Assembly: GCA_021807975.1 (NCBI GenBank)
Contig: JAKBCJ010000077.1
Span: 1 to 13,930, forward strand
Source: Pseudomonadota bacterium
GTDB taxonomy: Bacteria; Pseudomonadota; Alphaproteobacteria; Acetobacterales; Acetobacteraceae
Direction: 5' to 3'
DNA length: 13,930 bases
A program made the translations under genes and the position numbers. Position 1 is the first letter of the stretch; the number at the start of each line of letters is the position of its first letter. Under the pieces are notes generated by a model. That model was not told where the DNA came from and ran no database searches. It saw nothing but the letters and a program-made list of their open reading frames with translations. Positions 1 through 6,274 of the stretch are shown one piece after another.

Positions 1-896
1 TCTTCGAACATGCAACGGTTCGCGCCGAACGCTTCGATGCAGGTTTCGACATAGGGTTTCCATGCGTCGGCGAGTTCCTGTGACGACGGCGGTTCTGCCT
101 TGGTATGGAAGTCCCAGCCGTTGATTCGCATCGCCATGCCGCCGAGCTTCACGACGACATTGGGGCAGGCTGACAGAGCCTTGATCGATTGCGACCAGTC
201 AGCGAAAACCTCGGCGCGCTTGCCGGCATAGGCACCGATCGCCAGCGGTCCGCCGACGTGATCCAGGCAGATTGGCGTGCCGGGAAAGGCTTGTGCCAAA
301 GCCGTCACGTCGCCGATTTGCGGATGATACAGCCACGCATCGAACGACAGGTTCAACGGCGCGAGGCAGGCGAAGCCTTTACGGAACGTGTCGTCGTACA
401 TCAGGCGCGGCGGCGGTGCATAGGCGGGGTTCATCAGGGCGGGGTCGGCGTCATACGCGGTGATGTGGCGGATCCCCTTGAACCGCCCGCCGCCCGCGCG
501 GATGTGCGCTTCCAGCACGTCGCGGGATTGTTCCCCGTTACGCAGATCGACGTGACCGACGATGCCCTCGCACACTTTCGTTGGGCCATAGCCGCCCGAC
601 GCGCTCATGGCGGCGACGCCGTTGACGAATTCGGTTTCACCCACCGGCTTGAACGCCTCGGGGCCACCCGCTCGGTGCATGGAACGGCACTGGACGAACA
701 CCGTGCCGACGATGTTGTGACCGCTGTTGGTGTCGGCCAGCAGGTCGTCCAGCATGTACAGCCAGTCCGGCCGTTCCCACAGGTGATGGTGCGGATCGAC
801 GATCGGCAGTTCGGGTTCCAGGATCGTCTCTGTGCGGCGGGCGAGCCACGCGTCGCGAACCGGCAAATATGGGCTTGGGCTGGTTGTCGTACTCAT
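1..896 (-). CDS. TIM-barrel amidohydrolase (Amidohydro_2 / COG3618, lactonase-like), C-terminus outside the window
   Basis: The first 298 residues are visible; the frame is still open at base 1. The N-terminal strand carries PIVDPHHHLW (residues 31-40), the hallmark of COG3618 proteins related to 2-pyrone-4,6-dicarboxylate hydrolase (LigI) and sugar lactonases. Further landmarks are GRFKGIRH (137-144), LDHVGGP (211-217), VVVKLGGM (247-254) and RCMFE at the window edge, where the family normally continues into an SNFP-type motif holding the catalytic Asp. These enzymes are cytosolic and hydrolyse cyclic esters or related bonds, often without tightly bound metal. The substrate cannot be read from sequence. 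The ATG at 894-896 is preceded by an AGGGGAG-like ribosome site, and no signal peptide is visible. The gene lies 95 bp downstream of the dihydroorotase gene on the same strand, so co-transcription is possible. Family assignment is firm; specificity is unknown. Confidence 0.85.
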   Translation of the reverse strand, partial: MSTTTSPSPYLPVRDAWLARRTETILEPELPIVDPHHHLWERPDWLYMLDDLLADTNSGHNIVGTVFVQCRSMHRAGGPEAFKPVGETEFVNGVAAMSASGGYGPTKVCEGIVGHVDLRNGEQSRDVLEAHIRAGGGRFKGIRHITAYDADPALMNPAYAPPPRLMYDDTFRKGFACLAPLNLSFDAWLYHPQIGDVTALAQAFPGTPICLDHVGGPLAIGAYAGKRAEVFADWSQSIKALSACPNVVVKLGGMAMRINGWDFHTKAEPPSSQELADAWKPYVETCIEAFGANRCMFE

Positions 897-991
897 GGCG
901 TGGCGCTCCCCTTTGCTGTTGGGGGCATTGTTTCCCGTTGCCGGGATTATGCCAAGGGGACGAGCGGCCGCGGCAGGGCGCGTGCGGTGCG

Positions 992-2317
992 TTACCCCTG
1001 GAACCTGACCAGTTTCCCGATCGGCTCGCCCAAAACTTCATCGTCGCGCATGACGATCTGGCCGCGTATGATCGTGACGATCGGCCAGCCGGTGACCTGC
1101 ATGCCGGCAAACGGGGTCCATCCGCAGGGGGCGGCGATCCAGGATTCCTCGATCCGGCGCTGGCGTTTCATGTCCACCAGGGTGAAGTCGGCGTCGTAGC
1201 CGGCGGCCAGGCGGCCCTTGCCGACGACACCATAGACCCGGGCAGGGCCGGCGCACATCAGATCGACCATCCGCCCCAACGACAGGCGGCCGGCGTTGAC
1301 GTGGTCCAGCATGATCGGCACCAGCGTCTGTACGCCAGTAAGGCCGGCGGGGCAGTCGGGCCACGGCAGCAGTTTCTTGTCCCTGGGGTGCGGCGCGTGA
1401 TCGGACCCGATGGTATCGACCGTGCCGTCACTGATCGCGCGCCATGCTGCGTCCATATGCTCCTGCCCACGGATCGGCGGGTTCATGACGCCGAAGCCCT
1501 CCAGCCGTTCGTAACAGTCGGGGGCCACCTGGGTCAGGTGGTTGACCAATACCTCGCACGTCGCGATGTCGCGATAATCCTTCAGGTAATCCAGCTCCTG
1601 CGCGGTCGAGACATGCAGGATATGGGCGGCGCGGCCGGTCTTGCGGGCCAGCGCCATCAGCCGACGGGTTCCCAGGAAGGCACATTCCTCATCGCGCCAG
1701 ACCATGTGATTGGAATACGGATCGCCCGACTTGAACATCGGTTTGCGTTCCTGCAGGCGGTATTCGTCTTCGCTATGGAAGGAGATGCGCCGCCGGCCGG
1801 AGCGCATGGCTTTTTCCAGGTGTTCGTCATCCTCGATCATCAGGTCCCCGGTGGAACTGCCGGCGAAGATCTTGACGCCGCAGACGCCGCGGCCGGCTTC
1901 AAGCGCCGCAAGGGAAGGGGTGTTGGCCTTTGTGCCCCCGACATACAGGCCCATGTCGCACCATGCGACTTCTTCCACATAGGCTTGCTTCCAGGCCAGC
2001 CGGTCGGTGTCGGTTATCGCGGGGCTGGTGTTGGGCATGTCGAACACGGCGGTCAGGCCGCCCAGAATCGCGCCCCTGGTCCCGGTGGGGATGGTTTCCA
2101 CTGCCTTGTCGCCTGGATCACGCAGATGGACGTGCGGGTCGATCAGTCCGGGAAGAACGTGCAGGCCGGTGGCATCCAGGATTTTGTCGGCGGTCGCGCC
2201 AGCAGCCACGCCCAATGCGGCGATACGGCCATCGCGGATGCCGACATTGATGTCCTCCGATCCCCATGGCAGCACGCATATGCCGTTGCGGATCAAAAGG
2301 TCGTAATGGGCGGGCAT
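992..2317 (-). CDS. pyrC: dihydroorotase (standalone, carboxylysine-type zinc enzyme)
   Basis: This 441-aa cyclic amidohydrolase should interconvert N-carbamoyl-L-aspartate and dihydroorotate, the third step of de novo pyrimidine synthesis, in the cytosol. The metal site is complete: HVH at residues 62-64 in DPHVHLRDPG, Lys149 in GVKIFAGSSTG (carboxylated bridging Lys), His181 in SFHSEDE, His235 in HILHVST and Asp306 in GSDHAPH. NPPIR (279-283) and the C-terminal GWTPFAG and VTGWP stretches match the alphaproteobacterial dihydroorotase type I recall as PRK09060. The open frame extends upstream to 2689, but that extension is Arg-rich and unlike any dihydroorotase. The ATG at 2315-2317 has a GGAAAGGA ribosome site and sits at the family's usual beginning. 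No pyrB or other pyr gene is adjacent. A hydantoinase-like activity is the main alternative, since hydantoinases share the fold, but the overall similarity favours dihydroorotase. Confidence 0.9.
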   Translation of the reverse strand: MPAHYDLLIRNGICVLPWGSEDINVGIRDGRIAALGVAAGATADKILDATGLHVLPGLIDPHVHLRDPGDKAVETIPTGTRGAILGGLTAVFDMPNTSPAITDTDRLAWKQAYVEEVAWCDMGLYVGGTKANTPSLAALEAGRGVCGVKIFAGSSTGDLMIEDDEHLEKAMRSGRRRISFHSEDEYRLQERKPMFKSGDPYSNHMVWRDEECAFLGTRRLMALARKTGRAAHILHVSTAQELDYLKDYRDIATCEVLVNHLTQVAPDCYERLEGFGVMNPPIRGQEHMDAAWRAISDGTVDTIGSDHAPHPRDKKLLPWPDCPAGLTGVQTLVPIMLDHVNAGRLSLGRMVDLMCAGPARVYGVVGKGRLAAGYDADFTLVDMKRQRRIEESWIAAPCGWTPFAGMQVTGWPIVTIIRGQIVMRDDEVLGEPIGKLVRFQG

Positions 2318-2344
2318 CGGTGGTCCTTTCCGGTTTCGCCGCGG

Positions 2345-2373
2345 ACCATAGCAGTAGTGGGCGGCGTGGTCAG
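2345..2373 (-). promoter_or_regulatory. possible sigma70-like promoter of pyrC
   Basis: On the minus strand CTGACC (2368-2373) is followed after 17 bp by TATGGT (2345-2350). Each hexamer matches its consensus in only about four of six positions. The predicted start would leave a leader of roughly 20 bases before the pyrC ATG at 2317. The spacing is ideal but the boxes are weak, so this is tentative. Confidence 0.3.
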
Positions 2374-2502
2374 GGGGGCTCAGACAGTGCATCGCAGACC
2401 CCGCAGTCCTCCGCCGCGATGACGGGCGCGCGAAGCAGTTGCGATTGAGCGTTGCTTTCCGTCCTGCAATTCCGCTCAGGATATCGGATCGCCCAATGGC
2501 GT

Positions 2503-2534
2503 GGCTTCTCTGACGCGGAGCATGCCGAGAAGCC
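2503..2534. repeat. 8-bp perfect inverted repeat (GGCTTCTC / GAGAAGCC)
   Basis: GGCTTCTC at 2503-2510 is the exact reverse complement of 2527-2534, with 16 bases between. Its right arm lies mostly inside the left arm of the larger inverted repeat at 2514-2591, so the two hairpins cannot form together. No T-run follows on either side, so it is not a standard terminator. Confidence 0.55.
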
Positions 2535-2591
2535 GTCCCGGAGCCCCGCCTGGCTAGTAGCCGTCGAAAATTCTTCTCGGCGTGCACCGCG
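2514..2591. repeat. 19-bp imperfect inverted repeat, 40-bp spacer
   Basis: The arm at 2514-2532 (reading CGCGGAGCATGCCGAGAAG) pairs with 2573-2591 in 17 of 19 positions, and one of the two mismatches can form a G-U wobble in RNA. It lies about 200 bp upstream of pyrC, inside the gap after the HNH gene. It could be a leader hairpin, a REP-like palindrome or the ends of a tiny inserted element. No terminal target duplication is evident. Confidence 0.6.
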
Positions 2592-2728
2592 TCCCTCGGC
2601 GATCTCCGTGTTTTCAAGCGGACGATCCATAACCGTCCACGGCGATTTTTTCGATGGATGGCGTAATCCAACTCCGATTTCGGCGACATCGCCTGACTAC
2701 GCCTGTTGGGGCGACGGCCACCGGTTGA

Positions 2729-3442
2729 CTAAGCAACCGCGCTTTTGGTCCGTTCCGATGACGCTTTAAGCTTCCTTACAAAAGCGTCGTGCCCCGAATC
2801 CTTTTTCGAAGTGTTGCAGGAGACGCAGAGAAGCTGAAGGTTGTCCCGGGTATTGCGCCCGCCCCGTGTCACGGGAACCCTATGGTCGATTTGGAAGCTG
2901 ACCGTATCGAACGTCGTTCCACAAAATCGGAAATATCTGCAGCGGTTCTTTTGTCTTATCCTTATTTCCTCTATTTCCTCCTGCGTATAAGTTCCGCCTT
3001 CTTTTGAATTCGGTGATATTACGCGCTGGTAATATCTGCGTTTTTCTATGGCAAAATTATGCTCACCTATTATTTCCAACGCCCACAGAAATGGATGGGT
3101 CTTGTGCCATTCTATGCCAATTTTTCTCAAATCTGTCGGGTCGGAAATAAGCCTTATCCTCTTTGCGTAGTCTGCTTTCGCCTGGTTCCGATATTCCTCA
3201 TTGTCTTTCTCCCATTGCACCAGCCTCTTTCCATCTAAGCCCATTTTGCGGACCTGCAACGGCAACGGCGGAAACTCTTTAGCGGGAAGCGCGGCAAAAG
3301 CGTGTAGCCAAGCCAGCTCGGGAGGCCCAAGGCAGTCGTTTTTAATGGAGATTTCTGTTTTAATGGAGATTTCTGTCCGTTTGCAGGTTCGTTGCGGTAT
3401 ACTCGTTGATTGACCTTGTTGGAAACGTTCTGGTTCAGTCAC
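2729..3442 (-). CDS. HNH endonuclease, probably acquired
   Basis: The C-terminal half holds a clear HNH nuclease core. Counting from this start, C168 and C174 (CRYFRFC), then IDHRVPVTRGG with the catalytic D186-H187, then N201 and LCVSCN with C206, C209 and N210. The four Cys are a likely structural zinc site; the first pair is five residues apart, wider than the usual CxxC. The N-terminal half is charged, partly helical in appearance and unrecognised. The stop is the TAG at 2729-2731. The start is uncertain: GTG 3442 is used here; an upstream GTG at 3577 lies inside ruvX with no ribosome site; the first ATG is at 3244 and keeps the nuclease. The gene is visibly richer in A/T than its neighbours and contains an in-frame 18-bp duplication, which suggests transfer. 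Its target and biological role (free-standing homing-type nuclease, defence or phage remnant) cannot be read. Confidence 0.75.
   Translation of the reverse strand: MTEPERFQQGQSTSIPQRTCKRTEISIKTEISIKNDCLGPPELAWLHAFAALPAKEFPPLPLQVRKMGLDGKRLVQWEKDNEEYRNQAKADYAKRIRLISDPTDLRKIGIEWHKTHPFLWALEIIGEHNFAIEKRRYYQRVISPNSKEGGTYTQEEIEEIRIRQKNRCRYFRFCGTTFDTVSFQIDHRVPVTRGGRNTRDNLQLLCVSCNTSKKDSGHDAFVRKLKASSERTKSAVA
3341..3376. repeat. perfect tandem duplication, 2 x 18 bp
   Basis: TTTAATGGAGATTTCTGT occurs twice head-to-tail (3341-3358 and 3359-3376) with no mismatch. In the HNH reading frame on the minus strand it encodes the hexapeptide TEISIK twice, so the frame is kept. Perfect identity implies a recent slippage or duplication. 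Confidence 0.9.
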
Positions 3443-3534
3443 ATTTCGTCCGGTCAGGGAATTTCCGTCAAGTGCGGGCGTGCCCCTTCGAGCGACTGTT
3501 GGGGTAGAGGGTTCCGGGCCATCAATCTCAGCAT

Positions 3535-4002
3535 TTAGGACCGCGTCCCCGCATCCAGCGCAGATTGCAGCATCCACGCCGCAGCGGCCTGATCGACCAC
3601 CTCGGCGCGTTTGGCGCGGGTCAGGTCGGCCTCCTGAACCAGGAAGCGGTTGACCGCCGCACTGGACAAGCGCTCATCCCACAACGCCGCCGGCAGGCCG
3701 ATGGCGTCGGACAGCGCATGCGTCCAATCCCGGGCAGCCTGGGCGGCGGGGCCGGCGGTGCCGTCCATCGACAGCGGCAGGCCGACGACCAGGCCATACG
3801 CCCCCTCGGTCAGCGCGATCCTGCCGATCGCCGTCGCGTTGTCACTCAGTTTGCCGCGTTTCAGCTTGCCGTACGGCGTCGCCAATGTCCGATGCACATC
3901 CGACAACGCCAGTCCGATCGTCTTTGATCCAGGGTCGATGCCGATCACGCGCTGGTCGCCGCTTAGCGACGCCAGCAAATCCCTCAGGTTGAATAGAGCC
4001 AT
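3535..4002 (-). CDS. ruvX: RuvX/YqgF family: Holliday-junction resolvase-like, 16S rRNA maturation factor
   Basis: The product is a 155-aa RNase H-fold protein, the usual length for YqgF/RuvX. The signature GIDPGSKTIGLALSD (residues 21-35) supplies the first catalytic Asp (D23). LVVGLPLSMDGTAGPAA (71-87), the DER motif at 109-111 and VVDQAAAAWML (136-146) give the remaining conserved blocks, including D137. In E. coli YqgF takes part in 5'-end processing of 16S rRNA; some homologues cleave branched DNA. The ATG at 4000-4002 is chosen; the frame continues to a TTG at 4038, but that adds residues outside the family and approaches the divergent gatC. The stop overlaps only the doubtful upstream end of the HNH frame. 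It is transcribed away from gatC across about 50 bp, a neighbour pair common in this group. Confidence 0.92.
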   Translation of the reverse strand: MALFNLRDLLASLSGDQRVIGIDPGSKTIGLALSDVHRTLATPYGKLKRGKLSDNATAIGRIALTEGAYGLVVGLPLSMDGTAGPAAQAARDWTHALSDAIGLPAALWDERLSSAAVNRFLVQEADLTRAKRAEVVDQAAAAWMLQSALDAGTRS

Positions 4003-4052
4003 GGGCGTCGTTATGGTCCCGCCCCTTCGCCAAGCCAAGGGATTCCGCCCAC

Positions 4053-4340
4053 ATGTCGCTCGATCACGCGACCATACGCCGCATCGCCTCGCTCGCCCGC
4101 ATCCGCGTGGAGGAGCATGAGGTTGAAAACCTGTGCCAGGAACTGAACGGCATCCTCGGGTGGATCGAACAGCTCAACGAGGTTGACGTCACCGGCGTCG
4201 AGCCGCTGACCGGCGCCGCGAACATGGCGATGGCCATGCGGGACGATGTCGTCACCGACGGCTTCTATCCCGAGAAAATCCTGACGAACGCCCCCGAACG
4301 CATCGGCGACTTTTTCGCCGTTCCGAAAGTCGTCGAATGA
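4053..4340 (+). CDS. gatC: Asp-tRNA(Asn)/Glu-tRNA(Gln) amidotransferase subunit C
   Basis: The 95-aa protein has the typical GatC length. It begins with SLDHATIRRIASLARIRVEE and continues with the family's LNGILGWIEQLNEVDVTGVEP (about 31-51) and a C-terminal segment ending in FFAVPKVVE. GatC wraps around GatA and GatB and stabilises the heterotrimer that converts mischarged Glu-tRNA(Gln) or Asp-tRNA(Asn) to the amidated form. It has no catalytic residues of its own. Its TGA overlaps the ATG of gatA by four bases (ATGA), so the two are translationally coupled. The ATG at 4053 matches the family N-terminus; the ribosome site (AAGGGA) is placed rather far upstream. Confidence 0.95.
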   Translation: MSLDHATIRRIASLARIRVEEHEVENLCQELNGILGWIEQLNEVDVTGVEPLTGAANMAMAMRDDVVTDGFYPEKILTNAPERIGDFFAVPKVVE

Positions 4341-5818
4341 GCCTGACCGATCTGACCATCGCCCAAGCCCGCGACGGGCTGCGCGCGAAAGAATTCTCCG
4401 CCGTCGATCTGACGATGGCGCACTTGCATGCGATCGAGGCGCTGAATCCCCGTCTCAACGCCTTCATCACCGTCAGCCACGCCCAAGCCGTCGATCGCGC
4501 TCGGATCGCCGATGCCGCGCTGGCGGCGGGCGAGGGGCGGGCGCTGACCGGCATCCCGCTGGCGATCAAGGATCTGTTCTGCACCGAAGGGGTCCGCACC
4601 ACCGCCGGCAGCAAAATACTGGGTCCGTTCGTGCCTCCGTATGAGAGCACGGTTACCGCCAACCTGCTGCGAGATGGCGCCGTGTTCCTGGGTAAAGCGA
4701 ACCTGGATGAGTTCGCGATGGGGTCGTCCAACATGACCTCGGCCTATGGACCCGTCGAGAATCCGTGGAAGCGCAAGCAGGATGAGACCGCCGTGCTGGT
4801 GCCGGGGGGCTCCTCCGGTGGGTCCGCCGCCGCTGTTGCGGCGCGGCTGGCGATGGGCGCGACGGGAACCGACACCGGCGGATCGATCCGCCAGCCTGCG
4901 TCGTTCTGTGGACTGGTGGGGGTTAAGCCGACGTATGGGCGGTGTTCGCGCTGGGGCGTGGTCGCGTTTGCCTCGTCGCTGGATCATCCGGGGCCGTTTG
5001 CCCGCACGGTGCGGGACAGCGCCATTCTGCTGGGGTCCATGGCCGGGCACGACCCCAAGGATTCCACCAGCGCCAACATCGCGGTGCCGGATTTTGAGGC
5101 TGCCTGCGCCCGTGGTGTAAAGGGTCTGCGGATCGGGGTGCCGAAGGAGTATCGCTCCGACGGGATGCCGGCGGAGATCGAAGCCTTGTGGCAGCAAGGC
5201 CTGGACTGGCTGCGGCAAGCGGGGGCAGAGATCGTCGATGTGTCCCTGCCGCACACCAAGCACGGTCTGGCGACCTATTACATCGTGGCGCCGGCCGAGG
5301 CGTCGTCGAATCTGGCCCGCTACGACGGCGTGCGCTTCGGTGCGCGCGACGGCGGCGAGGATTTGCGGGATCTTTACGAACGGACCCGGGCGGAGGGGTT
5401 CGGGCCGGAGGTGCGGCGGCGTATCCTGATCGGCACTTACGTGCTGTCGGCTGGTTACTACGATGCCTATTACCTGAGGGCGCAGAAGATTCGGGCGCTG
5501 ATCCTGAAGGATTTCACCGATGCGTTCGCCGGGGTGGATGCGCTGCTGACCCCCACCACGCCGTCCGCCGCATTCGCCCGGGGCGAGAACATGGACGACC
5601 CGATTAAGATGTATCTGAACGACCTGTTCACCGTGCCGGCGAACCTGGCGGGCGTGCCGGCTGCCTCCGTGCCGGTGGGGCTGGACGCGAACGGCCTGCC
5701 GCTGGGGCTGCAGGTGATCGGCAAGCGGTTCGACGAGGAAACCGTGTTCGCTGTTTCGGCCGCACTGGAACAGGCGGCGGGATTGTCCGCGCTGCCGGTG
5801 ATCCGGGCGGGCGGTTAA
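4337..5818 (+). CDS. gatA: Asp-tRNA(Asn)/Glu-tRNA(Gln) amidotransferase subunit A
   Basis: This full-length 493-aa amidase-signature enzyme hydrolyses glutamine and passes ammonia to GatB. The Ser-cisSer-Lys triad is intact: K78 in GIPLAIKDLF, S159 in VPGGSSGGSAAAVAA and the nucleophile S183 in TDTGGSIRQPASFCG. GVKPTYGRCSRWG follows as expected, and the C-terminal TPTTPSAAFARGE and LAGVPAASVPVG blocks close the fold. The gene starts within the gatC stop (ATGA). In most bacteria with this operon gatB follows directly; here a 440-bp gap and a lysis cassette follow instead, so gatB must be encoded elsewhere if the complex works. Nothing in the protein suggests decay. A generic amidase is unlikely given the gatC linkage. 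Confidence 0.95.
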   Translation: MSLTDLTIAQARDGLRAKEFSAVDLTMAHLHAIEALNPRLNAFITVSHAQAVDRARIADAALAAGEGRALTGIPLAIKDLFCTEGVRTTAGSKILGPFVPPYESTVTANLLRDGAVFLGKANLDEFAMGSSNMTSAYGPVENPWKRKQDETAVLVPGGSSGGSAAAVAARLAMGATGTDTGGSIRQPASFCGLVGVKPTYGRCSRWGVVAFASSLDHPGPFARTVRDSAILLGSMAGHDPKDSTSANIAVPDFEAACARGVKGLRIGVPKEYRSDGMPAEIEALWQQGLDWLRQAGAEIVDVSLPHTKHGLATYYIVAPAEASSNLARYDGVRFGARDGGEDLRDLYERTRAEGFGPEVRRRILIGTYVLSAGYYDAYYLRAQKIRALILKDFTDAFAGVDALLTPTTPSAAFARGENMDDPIKMYLNDLFTVPANLAGVPAASVPVGLDANGLPLGLQVIGKRFDEETVFAVSAALEQAAGLSALPVIRAGG

Positions 5819-6094
5819 CCCCAGCGAATGCGAAATAAGCCAATCGTTTGACGGTAGCCATCGTAAGAGGGGCAAAGGTATGGGTGCTTGGGTGCGATAT
5901 GATCTGATATCAGCCCGCACAACGGTGAAAATCCGCCATCGTTAGTAGATCATAACACGCAACAACACGCCATCGGACACAACTCGCCAACGCATTGCCC
6001 CTGTGACAGCCCCTGGCGTGCGTGCAGTGGCGGGATATACAGCCGACCCCGGGACACGCTGTTCCAACGGCCGATCGGGCCGGCACTTTTCGGC

Positions 6095-6111
6095 GGTCAG
6101 AGGCGCTGACC
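6095..6111. repeat. short inverted repeat upstream of the lysis promoter
   Basis: GGTCAG and CTGACC flank a 5-base spacer. The repeat ends 21 bases before the -35 box at 6133, a position where a regulator could bind. It might equally be chance or a minor RNA hairpin. Confidence 0.3.
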
Positions 6112-6132
6112 AACCCGCCGCGCGAAATCAGC

Positions 6133-6162
6133 TTGACATTCGATTCACATTATGACTATATT
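6133..6162 (+). promoter_or_regulatory. sigma70-like promoter of the lysis cassette
   Basis: A perfect TTGACA (6133-6138) is followed after 18 bp by TATATT (6157-6162), five of six matches to TATAAT, in an A/T-rich setting unlike the surrounding GC-rich DNA. The predicted start near 6169 leaves a leader of about 90 bases before the endolysin ATG. It is the strongest promoter-like sequence I see in the window. Confidence 0.65.
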
Positions 6163-6232
6163 CTTAGATAACCACCGCCTTCCGTTTTACCTTCTGCATT
6201 TCGAAAACTGGGATTTTATTTTGAGAATTACA

Positions 6233-6274
6233 ATGAACGACCCTGTTCAGGGGGTACTATGTCTGGCGTATTAA
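6233..6274 (+). CDS. possible 13-residue leader ORF overlapping the endolysin start
   Basis: ATG at 6233 opens a 13-codon frame (MNDPVQGVLCLAY) ending in TAA at 6272-6274, in a different frame from the endolysin gene, whose ATG at 6259 it overlaps. It crosses the endolysin ribosome site (AGGGGG, 6249-6254), part of which can pair with CCCT at 6241-6244. Ribosomes reading the leader could open that hairpin. A GAGA upstream is a feeble ribosome site. It may be chance. Confidence 0.2.
   Translation: MNDPVQGVLCLAY

Larger units (their letters stand above)
2318..2728. other. 411-bp intergenic gap between the HNH gene and pyrC
   Basis: No convincing gene is present. Open frames cross it on both strands, but they are low-complexity, Arg/Ser-rich and resemble no family I know. 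The stretch holds a 19-bp imperfect inverted repeat (2514-2532 with 2573-2591), an alternative 8-bp repeat using the same central arm (2503-2510 with 2527-2534), and a weak promoter-like pair just before pyrC. It may be a long leader for pyrC, a dispersed palindromic repeat or the remains of an inserted element. Confidence 0.5.
5819..6258. other. 440-bp intergenic region between gatA and the lysis cassette
   Basis: No gene is supported. The left part holds a 10-bp perfect palindrome, CTGATATCAG (5904-5913). Further right are a small hairpin CGGCC-GATCG-GGCCG (6068-6082) followed shortly by four T, a possible weak terminator for gatA, and a second hairpin GGTCAG-AGGCG-CTGACC (6095-6111). From about 6121 the DNA becomes markedly A/T-rich and contains the promoter of the endolysin gene. 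The composition change and the missing gatB suggest a junction of an insertion or rearrangement somewhere in this stretch. Confidence 0.55.

Noticed and set aside
189..1199. A 336-codon plus-strand open frame opposite the first amidohydrolase
   Set aside because: The minus strand encodes an Amidohydro_2 protein with HHHLW and LDHVGGP motifs across the same bases; the plus-strand product resembles nothing.
869..2422. A 517-codon plus-strand open frame opposite pyrC
   Set aside because: It is the antisense of a clearly recognisable dihydroorotase with full metal site. Its translation shows no family motif; long antisense frames are expected in GC-rich DNA.
2318..2689. N-terminal extension of the dihydroorotase frame
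   Set aside because: The extension has no similarity to the family, and the ATG at 2317 has a good ribosome site and matches the usual N-terminus.
2722..2739. Hairpin CGGTTG-N6-CAACCG around the HNH stop codon as a terminator
   Set aside because: The stop codon falls in the loop and no T-run follows on the minus strand, so it is not a usable intrinsic terminator.
3443..3577. Upstream extension of the HNH protein to GTG 3577
   Set aside because: It begins inside ruvX, has no ribosome site, and its first residues are just another frame of the ruvX 3' end.
4265..5920. A 551-codon minus-strand open frame opposite gatA
   Set aside because: It is Arg/His/Pro-rich antisense of an intact gatA with its catalytic triad.
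6068..6090. Hairpin CGGCC/GGCCG plus TTTT as gatA terminator
   Set aside because: The stem is only 5 bp, four bases separate it from a short T-run, and it lies about 250 bp past gatA. It is mentioned in the gap description but not called separately.
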